From contig JAIVFH010000130.1 of assembly GCA_025765595.1 (NCBI GenBank), positions 20,693 through 84,692 on the forward strand: 64,000 bases of DNA. The letters run 5' to 3'. The stretch is from Obelidium mucronatum (taxonomy: Eukaryota > Chytridiomycota > Chytridiomycetes > Chytridiales > Chytriomycetaceae). Shown here one piece after another: positions 41,357 through 50,961 of the stretch. The notes below the pieces were generated by a model. The model was not told where the DNA came from, did not search any database, and saw nothing but the letters and a program-made list of their open reading frames with translations. The translations under genes were made by a program, and so were the position numbers. Position 1 is the first letter of the stretch. Each line of letters begins with the position of its first letter.

Positions 41357-42795
41357 AATCTTTGAAAGGTTATTATATAATAGCTATTCTTTGCTTTGCT
41401 GGGAGCTTCTCAATCAAAAAAGAAAGATGTCTGATGATCCACCACTGTACAACACCAAGAAGCTGTTCTGTCCTATGATTCATCCAGACTTAAATGGCCT
41501 CAACATGCTTACTTTACCCAAGACCCAGCAAGTAGTGCCATCACTCGAGTGTCTGCCTCTGATTCAGTGTTGACGCACCAATGAGACTAACAATGGAAGC
41601 TTTAAGCCCCCCACAGTTTGTAATCACCACCTAAACCCTTTTTATATTGTATCAAGTTAAGGCATCAGCGTTCAAGACCATAATTTTCCTGATAATCACC
41701 CTTGGGTTACAGCATGTCCTCGCGTTACCTTGCCCATGCACTTTGTAAACCAAACCAACCAAATCCATTGTTGCACGTGATGCTGCAATACACAAAATTC
41801 AGACCAGTTTTGCATTTTGATTTGACAATTGAAAGAAAATAAAAAGGACTGGAACCCTACAACCAAGAAGGAGCCAGATCCATCTCCCAAGTGCTAAAAT
41901 TTATCTAGCCTGTGCATAATTTATTATCCTTTGAGTTTCCCAGTGAAGGGATGCAATTTGGGTCACGTAAGCCCAGCTCAGTCTCGTTGGACAGCAGGTG
42001 CCTGAGGAATGCCCCAAAGCTGATACAAGCACTCTATACACTATTCAGCAGCTGATTTGAGACTGGCATTGGCGCGGGTTGAGGGGTTGCAGCTGGCAGC
42101 CCAGTTTCATATGTGCTGGTTGCACTACCATAAACACACTGCCTGAAGAGGCAGAAGCATGCTCCCAAGTGCTCAATTCCTTCTCTCTTAAGCATACTTC
42201 AGAATGGTGTGAGTTTCCCAGTGAAGGGATGCAATTTGGGTCACGTAGGGGCAGTGGGTCTCTGGGAGCCCAGCTCATCAACCTTTTTTTTTTAATGACA
42301 TGAGCTGTTTTTTGATATAAAAACTTTGTCGAACTGCTTATCCCCACGTAATTTCATAAAATGGTTTAACAAGACCTGGCCCCATTTACACTATTCCCTT
42401 TCAGACCTCCTGCCTACAAATAATACAACCCTGACTTATCCCAATCACTTGCTCCCTTTCTTCATCCTCCCTACACCCCTGTAATTTTGACTGGGCTCTT
42501 GATTTACTCCTAGGGGGGCGCCACTGCCCCTAAGGTACTTGAAGCTAGGGCCCAGGGTTTCATTGCCTCTTGCTTGGCTGCTTTTTCTTCATTTTCATTG
42601 TTTTCTGGTATATTGAGTCTCTTCCTTTCCATTTCTATTCCTTTTCTGACCCCTTCCCAGGTGGTCTTTCCTTTTCTCGGGTCTTCGTTATGTACATTAT
42701 TAATAATTAGATTGACTTGGTCTTCCCTTATGAATAAGGATTTGCCAGCCAGAAAGACGTTCGAGATTTTTCTTTCCAAGCGGGTTGAAATCAAA
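41357..42795. other. Repeat-bearing non-coding region, possible element remnant
   Basis: About 1.4 kb between the paralogues with no complete gene. It contains a 37-bp direct repeat (41933-41969 and 42211-42247) inside a wider diverged duplication. On the minus strand 42790-42510 encodes a plausible protein tail (FLAGKSLFIREDQVNLIINN, then EDPRKGKTTWEGVRKGIEME) that looks like the end of a transposon gene. Confidence 0.4.
41933..42247. repeat. 37-bp direct repeat pair
   Basis: GAGTTTCCCAGTGAAGGGAT followed by GCAATTTGGGTCACGTA occurs identically at 41933-41969 and 42211-42247. The flanks share CTCCCAAGTGCT upstream and GCCCAGCTCA downstream, so about 100 bases were duplicated and later diverged by indels. 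Confidence 0.85.
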
Positions 42796-44566
42796 ATGCC
42801 CTCAGCTCCTGAAACAGAACTGACAGACCCAGACCCACCAGCCCGGCCTTGGATACCCGACTTTCTCCACCACAAACACAAGGAAAAGCACGACGACTGC
42901 ATCGGCCTCCTAGCCCTCATCCTCTTTGCCGGCGCCATTTCCTTGATTCTGCTTGGCATCACCCGCACCGAAACCATTCCCAACTCTTCAAAGACGCCCC
43001 AACTCCTAACAACATCCACAACCCGCTTCTTTGGCCAACACCTCTCGCGCGGGTTCGCCGCGTTAGCATTCGCAAAAGGTCCCTTTGGAACGTTCCAACG
43101 TGTCTCCCAGTTGACTTACAGATTCAATTACTACCCACAATGGGCCACATCCGCGCATCCATACAACTTCAACGCAGTGCTGTACGACGGAACGAAGCCG
43201 CCCGTGATCTCAACGTGTCGCGATGGACAAGGCATCTTGTTTGCAGACTTTGACCAAGACGGCGAACTCGACTACTCAGGCTCCTCCCCTCCCTCCTCCA
43301 ACAACAACAAACCCGCACCCCCAGACGATGCATTCGCATTTGTCGAACACGTTGGCGTGAACGAAAACTTGTACCAAGGAACCCCATTTTACCACGCTTG
43401 GTATGACGACAACTACGTTGCCAGAATCGCCATGCGCGCGTATCGATCCAGCGAGCCATGGGGGCTATTCGAATCCTCTGTGAAATCGCGGTTCGTTGTG
43501 TTGGAAGGGGATACCACGTATAACCCGTATCCACTAGCGCTTGTGGATCCAGCGCAGTACCCGGATCAGATATCCTTACATGCCTTGTATTTCGCGAATA
43601 TTAAGGAATGGGAGACGGTTTTCGCGGCGTTTTATGCACTTGTTTCGAAATCGGATGCGGTTTGGAATAAGGCGACTTGGAGGTTTGATTACCGCGGGAT
43701 CAAGGATTTTTATCACTTGTGTCAAATGAAGATGGTTTTTCAACGGCTTCTTGATTCGGGTTGGTTGAAGGATAATCCATCAGAGCTGAGTTTGGTGGTA
43801 CAGCATGTGGCGTCTTTGCATAGTCATATTTTATCGTTGCAGATTGTTTCGAGTGGGACGGGTGTGTTTGCGAGTTGGAAGACGGGGGTTGAGAAGGGGG
43901 ATGGGTCTGTTATTAATACAGAGACGACTGTGTTGGCAATGTTGGCGTTGGGTGCGGGAGCTTTGTGGACTTTTGAGCCGATGGAGGCACCCTTTTCGCC
44001 AATGCCTGGGTTTGTCCATTATCCACGTAAAGCGCGTTTTTTTTTTTCATTTCGATTGCTCCTCCAGTCTTCACTTTTTTTTTAAACCTTGGCTGTATCT
44101 CCTTTTTTTTTATTGTAGAGACCCTTCCCAATGTACTTTGTGCCAGAACAGCTCAGCGTGTAACTATTGCTTCTGGTCTTGTTGCTGCTGGCCCGTTTGT
44201 TCAAATGCCAGTGGGAAATTATACCGCTAATTTTAATGTTCGCTTGGCTGCAAAGGTATAAACGCGGTTATTTTCTTTTTTGCCTTTGAGTTTCGATGAT
44301 CGTAAATTTCTAAGCCCGTTTCCTTTTCCCTCCAGCCAGAAACAATATCAAGCGCAACAATACTATCTATACAAATATTCGATGGCGTATCATCGTTGGC
44401 TTCAAATCAATTCGGGATGGATTCTGTTGTGAACCGATATTTTGAAAATGGTTGGACATGGCTAAGCGTCCCCTTTACCATCACTACGGTGGGAAACTTG
44501 ATGGAAATAAGACTTTACTGGCACGGCGTCATTGACATGGACTTTGGAACTTTGAGCATCTCGTAA
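42796..44566 (+). CDS. Unknown membrane-anchored protein, copy B of the paralogous pair
   Basis: Exons 42796-44026, 44119-44255 and 44336-44566; 532 residues. The ATG at 42796 is the first in frame. Residues 1-35 are polar, then CIGLLALILFAGAISLILLG forms one membrane helix, giving a type II protein with the conserved part outside the cytosol. Blocks match copy A: FGQHLSRGFAALAFAKGPFG, ILFADFDQDGELD, WYDDNYVARIAMRAY, DPAQYPDQISLHALYFANIK, FDYRGIKDFYHLCQMKMVFQ, NTETTVLAMLALGAGALWTF, and the end LYWHGVIDMDFGTLSIS. Intron 1 (44027-44118) is at the same place and phase as the second intron of copy A. Copy A lacks the obvious anchor. Function unknown. Confidence 0.78.
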
Positions 44567-44686
44567 ATTTTCGTACATTTTTTAACAGCTTCTATTTAAA
44601 CCATCCAAAATAATAATATCTCATGCGGTTTATGTTTTATAAAAATAAAGAGAGAGAGTATTTATTTGAAATGGGTGTATGGGGTT

Positions 44687-45151
44687 TTAGAGAGTGATTG
44701 ATTGCAACAGTTTGTCCTTTCTTCGAATCAGTTCGGACAAGTAAGCCTTCTTTTCTGCAAGCATCAGATTCGCGAGGTGAATGTCAGGCGGCAGTTCTTT
44801 GAAAGCGGCCAAAGTTTCCTGTTTTGGCCGCAGGTGGTTTGTCCGTGCAAAGCCAATGTCTCTTGTCAAGCATTCAATCGAGGTCAAGTCATTTTCGGTG
44901 CTAGAGTACCCAAAGTTGGCTGACAGCTCTCTGATTCTGTCCTTGTATTCAGCTGCTTTCGCACCGAGAATCAGCGCGTTCTGTGCGAGTTCTTTTCCTT
45001 TTGCTTCTTCGACATTGTTGTCTTGTTGATGCGATTTCAAACTCTCATGTTGGAGAAGCTCTTTGGCGTGTACATTTGCGGCCTTGATTCTGTTCAAAAG
45101 ACGCTTCTTTTGACGTGTTTCGAGAGTGAGTTTTGCGATTGCAAGGTCCAT
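44687..45151 (-). CDS. Coiled-coil protein, possibly augmin subunit HAUS1-like
   Basis: 154 residues, single exon, helical throughout with heptad patterns. The C-terminal 45 residues, HLRPKQETLAAFKELPPDIH then LANLMLAEKKAYLSELIRRK, follow the layout of the HAUS1 C-terminus (leucine-rich coil, a break at PP/MP, then LAxxxxxEAKRELxxIEAEL). If correct, it belongs to augmin, which recruits gamma-tubulin to spindle microtubules. It is about half the length of animal HAUS1, so this is a tentative call. Divergent partner 37 nt away. Confidence 0.4.
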   Translation of the reverse strand: MDLAIAKLTLETRQKKRLLNRIKAANVHAKELLQHESLKSHQQDNNVEEAKGKELAQNALILGAKAAEYKDRIRELSANFGYSSTENDLTSIECLTRDIGFARTNHLRPKQETLAAFKELPPDIHLANLMLAEKKAYLSELIRRKDKLLQSITL

Positions 45152-45188
45152 GCTTTTTTATTCTTTGTTGATTTTTTAACACACAATC
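45152..45188. promoter_or_regulatory. 37-nt gap between divergent starts
   Basis: T-rich 37 bases between the HAUS1-like start and the next gene on the + strand; the core promoters must overlap. Confidence 0.55.
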
Positions 45189-45686
45189 ATGACTGCTTTC
45201 GCAAACCTGTCAACGCCATTCCTCGAAGGGCTGCTCGCAAACTATGATGGAAACATTGATTTGGACAGCAAGATGATGGACGGCTCGAATAGTATTCAAG
45301 CTCCAATGGGCGATCTTCTTGCACGAGAAGTGTATGCTCGAGTGATTACCTTGCACGGAGGCACACTCGTCAATGGAAACCGACTGACAGTCTTTCCATC
45401 AAAGAAATCGGGATGGGAAGCCGTGGTGCGGTATGTGGGGACGCTGTTTCCACTGCAAGAAAAGTTGACACAGGAACGTGTGGTCAAGCAGATTACAGAG
45501 ACAGTGGGAGATGCGCAGACTGTTTCTGAATTCATGAAGCCGGATTACTTGAGTATTCTGCGGAATCTTGTTGATATGAACATTTTGGAGCGCGTGCAGC
45601 GGCCGGATGGGTCTACAGAGTATATGCGGACGAAGGATCGGGGACATCCGATGGCAATAGGGAAAGGAGTGATCCCGCGGTTTTAA
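45189..45686 (+). CDS. Small conserved-looking protein of unknown function
   Basis: 165 residues in one exon, balanced composition, no membrane segment. The middle and C-terminal part (QERVVKQITETVGDAQTVSE, YLSILRNLVDMNILERVQRP) has the helix-helix-helix-wing look of a winged-helix fold, ending in a basic tail. I do not recognise a family. Its stop codon lies only 10 nt before the ATG of the transporter gene on the same strand, and its start is 37 nt from the divergent HAUS1-like gene. Confidence 0.6.
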   Translation: MTAFANLSTPFLEGLLANYDGNIDLDSKMMDGSNSIQAPMGDLLAREVYARVITLHGGTLVNGNRLTVFPSKKSGWEAVVRYVGTLFPLQEKLTQERVVKQITETVGDAQTVSEFMKPDYLSILRNLVDMNILERVQRPDGSTEYMRTKDRGHPMAIGKGVIPRF

Positions 45687-45696
45687 ATATTATAAA

Positions 45697-47451
45697 ATGG
45701 GAGTCCTTGGGCTGCAGCCGCACCCGTACCACGCGCTCGTGGCCTTCTTTCTCAAGACGCTCGCCGTGACGGTCGGCTACATGCCGCAGCAGCAGCTCGT
45801 GCTCCTGCTTGTGTGCGGCTCGAAGCACGCCGACTATGCGGCTTGTGCGGCGGACGGGCTTGTGCAGGCGCGCGCGGCCACGTGGTCGCTGCGGCTTGGG
45901 CTTGCGGAGCAGCTGCCGGCGCTGGCGGCGCTCGCGTGCGGCGGCGCGCTGCTCGACGCGCCGCGGCTGCTTGGCCGCACGCGCGCGCTGCGGGCGTCGA
46001 CGGCGGCGACGGCGGCCGCGGCGGCGGCGGCGCTGTGCGTGGCGGCGGCGTTCGAGTCGAACCCTGCGCAGCCAAGCAACGACGCGCTGCTCGCCGCGCT
46101 GGCCGCCGCCGCCTTCGCCAGCGGCGCGAGCGGCGGTCTCGTGCTGTTCCGAACCGCAGCCTCCGCCTACCTCGCCGACACGAGCGCGCCGGCCGAACGC
46201 ACGCGCTGGTTTCTGCTGATGGACGCCGCAATGTCCGTGGCGATCACGCTGGGTCCGCTGATTGGCGGCTCCCTGGCAAACTGGCTCTCCTTCACTGCCA
46301 CATTCGGGACGAGTCTGGCAATCGCAATACTGCTGCTGCTGTACCTGCTAATTGTGTTTCCATCGTCTGAGGCTGTGTCCGTTGATTCTTTCGCGCAAGA
46401 CACGACAAATACTTCAATACTCTCTGTCTTCAAGCAATCAGTCAGCTCTACTGCTTCTACTCTTCACCAAATATTCAAAATACCTACTGCTTCTGCTTTA
46501 ATCACTATCCTCGCCATCTTTGGCTTTCTTTTAGCTGGCGCTCAAGTCTTTTTTCTCTTTTACGCTTCAAACCAGTTTGGTTGGACGTCTCTTGATTTTG
46601 GACAGTTTGCTTTGATTGCTGCTTCTCAAAAGATTTTATGGCTTTCTTTTCTTTTACCCTCTTTTTTGAGGTTTGTTGTTGGTGGTGGTGGTAGTAATTC
46701 TGATCTTAAAGTTGCTTGGGAGATTTTTGTTTTGAGGACAAGTTTGTTTTTTGCTATTGTTGGTGAAATTTGTTATTCTTTGGCTCCTTCTTCGTTGCTT
46801 TTTGTTTGTTGTGAGTTTATCTACCGACTACCGCCGTAGGCGGTATTTTTCCGCCGTAGGCGGTACTTTTCCGCCGAAGGCGGATGTCAACGCCGAAGGC
46901 GGGTCCGTACCGCCGTAGGCGGTGTATTCTTTTTTTTCTCAATCCGCCGAAGGCGGAATCTTACCGCCGTAGGCGGTTCCCCACCGCCGAAGGCGGGTCC
47001 GTACCGCCGGAGGCGGTGTATTCTTTTTTTTCCATCCGTACATCTAAACCCCAGTCCATCCCGCAGTTCTAACAACATAAAAAAAAAAGCCTCCTTCTTT
47101 GCATCAATGTCATGCTTCACGGGTCCAACAGTTCGCTCTTTACTCAGCACACTCGTCCCTCCATCCCATCAAGGACGCTTATTCGGTTCCATCCAGCTGT
47201 TTGAATCGCTTTCTGCCATTTTCGCTACAACAGGGTTAAACCTCGTTTACCAGTACACGGTTCACGTTGTTGCTCAGGCAGTGTTTTGGGTCATGGCCGC
47301 GCTTCTTGGGTTTGCCTTGTTTCTTTCGATTCATGTCGTGCGAAAGGAAAATGTGTTGGCGATGGATATGGCGTTGCATCGTGTCGGTGATCGTGACGGT
47401 CGAGGAGAAGAAGTAGCCGTTGTTCATGATGAGAATACACCCTTGTTGTAA
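45697..47451 (+). CDS. MFS transporter 1 (SLC46-like family)
   Basis: Exons 45697-46810 and 47090-47451; 491 residues and about 12 membrane helices. The start MGVLGLQPHPYHALV aligns with the starts of transporters 2 to 4. Family marks shared by all four: an early Cys in VCGSKHADYAACAADG; YLADTSAPAERTRWF after helix 5; LGPLIGGSL; a cytosolic SVFKQSVSSTASTLHQIFKI segment; and the C-terminal TVRSLLSTLVPPSHQGRLFG. The first 630 bases are very GC-rich. The 279-nt intron is packed with nine CCGCC-GNA-GGCGG palindromes. Splicing at GTGAGT and AAAAG gives a gapless alignment with transporter 4 across the join. Substrate unknown. Confidence 0.85.
46831..47016 (+). repeat. Nine 13-nt GNA-hairpin palindromes in the transporter 1 intron
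   Basis: Units begin at 46831, 46851, 46871, 46890, 46910, 46944, 46964, 46984 and 47004. Each reads CCGCC-GTA/GAA/GGA-GGCGG on the + strand (the fourth has A for the first C), that is a 5-bp GC stem with a GNA triloop. Spacers are T-rich (for example GTGTATTCTTTTTTTT, used twice). See the BUD31 intron for the second cluster. Confidence 0.95.
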
Positions 47452-47707
47452 AATTTTGCTGCAGTTGAAAATAGAAAAATGAATCATATAGTAATAGTTC
47501 CATCATCGTTTTTGTAACACAGAATCGAGATGCAAAGGCGGTGAATGCATTTTATAGGTGAAATCCCTTTTTTTCACGAAACCCCAGTAGAAAACAAACG
47601 GAAACCCGTCTACAGAATGCATATTGCTGAATTTTTGGTATAGTTTTATATTGTTTATGCCAAATTTTTATTTACTATTTAATATACCACTTTTCTAATA
47701 GATAGCA

Positions 47708-47781
47708 GCTCGGTTGGCTCAGCTGGCAGTAGCGTGGGGCTGTTAACCTCAAGGTCACTGGTTCGATCCCAGTATCGAGCG
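47708..47781 (+). tRNA. tRNA-Asn(GTT)
   Basis: A full cloverleaf can be drawn. The acceptor stem is GCTCGGT/ATCGAGC (one G-T pair). The D arm has three pairs (GCT/AGC). The anticodon stem is TGGGG/CCTCA with loop CTGTTAA, anticodon GTT. The T arm is ACTGG-TTCGATC-CCAGT, and the discriminator base is G. There is no intron and no encoded CCA. A short T run (TTTCC) follows. Confidence 0.93.
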
Positions 47782-48078
47782 CACTCTTTCCTATGCGTCT
47801 TTTAGTGTATGGTTGTGTGGGTGTGTGTCGGTGGTTGACGCGTTTGGCTGGGAATGAAATAAGACCAGACCCGCGGGCCTGCCTGGCGAGATATAACGTG
47901 AATACACCCTTGTAACCCTTGTTGTTATTTACTGCTGTTGTGGTTGTCAAGAAGGCAAATATAGTTTAATCATTGTTTGTGTAATATCAACTCTTCAAGG
48001 TTCTCAAAAATCATGCCTTGCTTGCTTAAACCAATGCATTTAACACAAAATAAAACGAGTTCTTAGCTGCCATAAGAT
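47782..48078. other. Intergenic gap
   Basis: 297 bases between the tRNA and the end of TANGO2; nothing further seen. Confidence 0.5.
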
Positions 48079-49427
48079 TCAGATTTCATTATCATCATCA
48101 TCCGTCTCGCTTACAATCACATTCCTTTGTTGTTTGACAACATCATCCTCAACATCACCTGGTGCCGCTTCAATCCGGAACGCAAAATCGCGTCTCTGTT
48201 CCGAAAAATCAATACCAGTTTCAACAATCGATTCAGAAACAATCCGTGATTCTCGTCCCGTCCAAACAACTCCATCTTGAAGAGTGTATCGATCGACTTC
48301 TGTCATTTTGGCATTCCAAAATTCGTCAATGCAGAGGACTGTGTGTGTACGCGTTCCGTAGCCGTTGTGTTGGTCGATGCAAATGGGCGCAAGAAATCTT
48401 TCGAGTGGTGTTTGGGGGGTGGATGGCGGTGTGTCTGGACTTGATTTGTCTCTGTGGGTTTTTTTTGGTTGAAAAGTGGCTTGAAATTGGGCGAAAATCA
48501 AAAGAAACCTTAAAATATCCAGCAAGGATTCCACAAGCTCATTCATACGGCCAGTGGAAGCTGCTCCAGTGTTGAATTGCTGCGTCTGCTGCTGCTCCTC
48601 CTCTCGATTAGAGTCTTCAAGCATTTCTTGCAAGTCTTGTACCGCCTCTATATTATTGGAACATATATTTCTGCTGGTAACGTCACACAACTTCCAGTTA
48701 TTAATTGCGTTTTCCACCGATATAACTCCTGTTTTCACTTTCCACCACTCTCCACCCGTAACCACCGCGTTTCCATTGCTTATACCATAAACCAGACCTG
48801 GTTGCAACTGTATCACTCCTTCATGGCTCTTGTTTCCATAATACCATACTCCGCCACCACCACCAGGATCCATCAATAAGTCCCCAACAACCAGATTAAA
48901 CCCAGTATATTTATCAGAAAGACGTGACAGCTTTTGGAGATACTCAAATGGCGAGTCGCTGCTAATGAGGAAATCAGAGACCAAGAACCCACGCGAGAGT
49001 CCGTTGGGGATTATTTTAGCTTCTCTAACGTTTGTAATGAATGCGAAGCGGCCTGTTTTCGTGACTCCGAACCAAGTTCCTCGAATCATGTTTGTGGTAT
49101 TGTTGGTGTTGTTGTTGACGTTGTCAGGTGGCACTTTGCTTTGCTGTTCAAGTGGGAACGTCGATGGACAAGCATGTGAATGAACGAGATCTGTTCCAGC
49201 AAGGACATGGGCGTGTGGATGTTGCCAAAAGTCGGCTTCTTTCGTCGGTCGTGCCAAGAACTCGTCTCTGTTTGCTGCTGCGATTCTATCAAATGAAAAA
49301 CACCCAAAGTTAAAATGGAAAAATAAATTGGAGAGGGGTTTTGTAGTCTTTACAGTCGGTATGGATGGTGGGCACTTTGACTTTTCGCTCCTTGCGTCAG
49401 GGCAAAAGTAAAAAAGATGACACACAT
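48079..49427 (-). CDS. TANGO2: TANGO2 homologue (NRDE family)
   Basis: Exons 49354-49427 and 48079-49285 join as HHPYRLIAAANRDEFLARPT; 426 residues. The start MCVIFF keeps the conserved Cys2 of the NRDE family. Other marks: ADFWQ, GTWFGVTKTGRFAFITNVRE, SRGFLVSDFL and YGISNG. TANGO2 proteins act in mitochondria/cytosol in heme and lipid handling and Golgi organisation; the biochemical activity is still debated. The fungal protein has an extra Asn/Thr-rich loop (NVNNNTNNTTN) and a Gln/Glu-rich insert. The C-terminus has the YGTRTHTVLCID motif, then an acidic tail. Confidence 0.9.
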
Positions 49428-49460
49428 TTTTTATAAAGAAATCAACCGAAATCAAAACAA
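49428..49460. promoter_or_regulatory. 33-nt gap between TANGO2 and aminotransferase starts
   Basis: The shortest divergent gap in the window, 33 A/T-rich bases. Any transcription factor bound here must serve or block both genes. Confidence 0.55.
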
Positions 49461-50870
49461 ATGCTCTCTGATCGCGCAAGAGCCAATTTGGAAAGTGCAA
49501 GCACCAACCTCCTCGATGTCGGCATGCGGGCAACATCAAAGAACGCGTACAGCGCCACGTCCAACCCCGGTGGAATCATCAACCTCGGTGTCGCCGAGAA
49601 TTCCTTAATGACCGCCGAACTGGACGCGCGACTAACGTTTCCGTTTTCGGGCGTCGCCGATCTTCCGTACGGCTCGTTTCGCGGGTCGCGCAAGCTGCGG
49701 CAGGGCGTCGCCGATCTGTTCAACCGCCGGCGCGCGCTGGGCCCGCGGCGCCAACTCGCGCACGCCAATGTCGCCATCGCGAACGGCGCCGGCTCACTCG
49801 TCGCCGCCGTGGCGGCCGTGGTCGCAGACGCCGGCGCCGCGGTGCTTGTCCCGGCGCCGGTTTACGGCGCCTTCCGCAAAGACCTGCGGGCGGCGGCGCA
49901 GGTCGAGCCGCTGTTTGTCAACGCCGGCGACTCGCTGCCGTCCGTCGCCGCTCTGGACAACGCGCGGCGCTCCGCCACGCGCACAGTCAGGGCGCTGCTG
50001 ATTACGAATCCGGGGAATCCCACGGGGAAGGTTGTGCCACGCGCTCTTTTGCTTGCGTGGATCAAGTGGGCTCAGTCTCACCAGCTGCACTGCATTGTCG
50101 ATGAAGTGTACCTGTTTAGCATTTGGGGCCAGGATACTGATTTTGTGTCCGCTCTTGAACTTGAAGACGTGAACGACCAATTGATTCATGTTATTTGGTC
50201 CTTTAGCAAGGACTTTTGCTTGAACGGATTTAGAGTCGGGGCTCTCATGTACGAACTCAGACTATTTTGCGATTCTGAGATTGGAACGGATTTGTTAACC
50301 ACAAAAGGGGTTTCCTAAATCGCAGATCGCGCAATCAGGAGCTCTTGAATGCGTACAATGAATTGTCCTATTTCCACGGCATTTCTAGTGTCATTGACAA
50401 TTGCTTGGTTAACCTGCTTGAAGATACTGAGTTCGTCGACACCTTTACGGCAACCAACTTGGAGCGGTTACGTGTCAATTTTGGTATGTTGTCATTCCAT
50501 GTATCGGCAGGATTGCAAGATTCTAAATACCGTTTCTCCCGACTCTTGATTAGCACACGCTGAATCTATTTTGAATGCCAACGAAATCCCGTTTCTTAAA
50601 CCCAACTCTGCGTTTTTCCTTTGGATCGACCTCGCCAAGTATACTGAGCGTCTGTCTATAGCTGCCGAGGCTTTGGCAACAAATACTTCTGCATCCTTGG
50701 TTTTATTTCAGCGATTCTTGAAAGCTGGCGTTTACGTCGCACCTAGTGAGGCGTTCTTTTGTGACCCTATTGGACTCGATAAATCTCGGTTTAGAATTAA
50801 TGTTCCTGTTCCCATCGACACGTTGGAGTTAGGATTGAACAGACTTTTGAATGTACTCAGCGAAATTTAA
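49461..50870 (+). CDS. PLP-dependent aminotransferase, ACC-synthase-like
   Basis: Exons 49461-50248, 50326-50483 and 50554-50870; 420 residues, fold type I. Marks: INLGVAENSL (substrate-side motif of ACC synthases), PYGSFRGSRKLRQGVADLF, NPGNPTGKVV, VDEVYLFSIW, and the PLP lysine in SFSKDFCLNGFRVGALI. The splice GCTCTCAT|GTACGA restores GALI-SRNQELLNAYNELSYF. Members include 1-aminocyclopropane-1-carboxylate synthase and related aminotransferases; in fungi the true activity is often unknown. Bases about 49560 to 50030 are GC-rich, the rest is not. Confidence 0.88.
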
Positions 50871-50961
50871 AAGAACAGAGTAATAGGGAATAAACTCTTC
50901 TGTTTGGTTTTTGGGCGTTTATTATTGTCGATATGTATTTTTTTGGTGGTGAAACCACTTC

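Noticed and set aside
42574..42795. N-terminal extension of copy B starting at 42574
   Set aside because: It would start at TTG and adds Phe/Ser-rich translation of a non-coding T/C tract; the ATG at 42796 fits a type II membrane protein.
45752..46370. Multiple Arg/Ala-rich frames over the start of transporter 1
   Set aside because: Shadow frames in a GC island; the transporter frame aligns with three paralogues.
46831..47016. CRISPR-like spacing of short palindromic repeats
   Set aside because: Units are 13 nt with irregular 6-20 nt T-rich spacers, inside a eukaryotic intron, with no cas genes.
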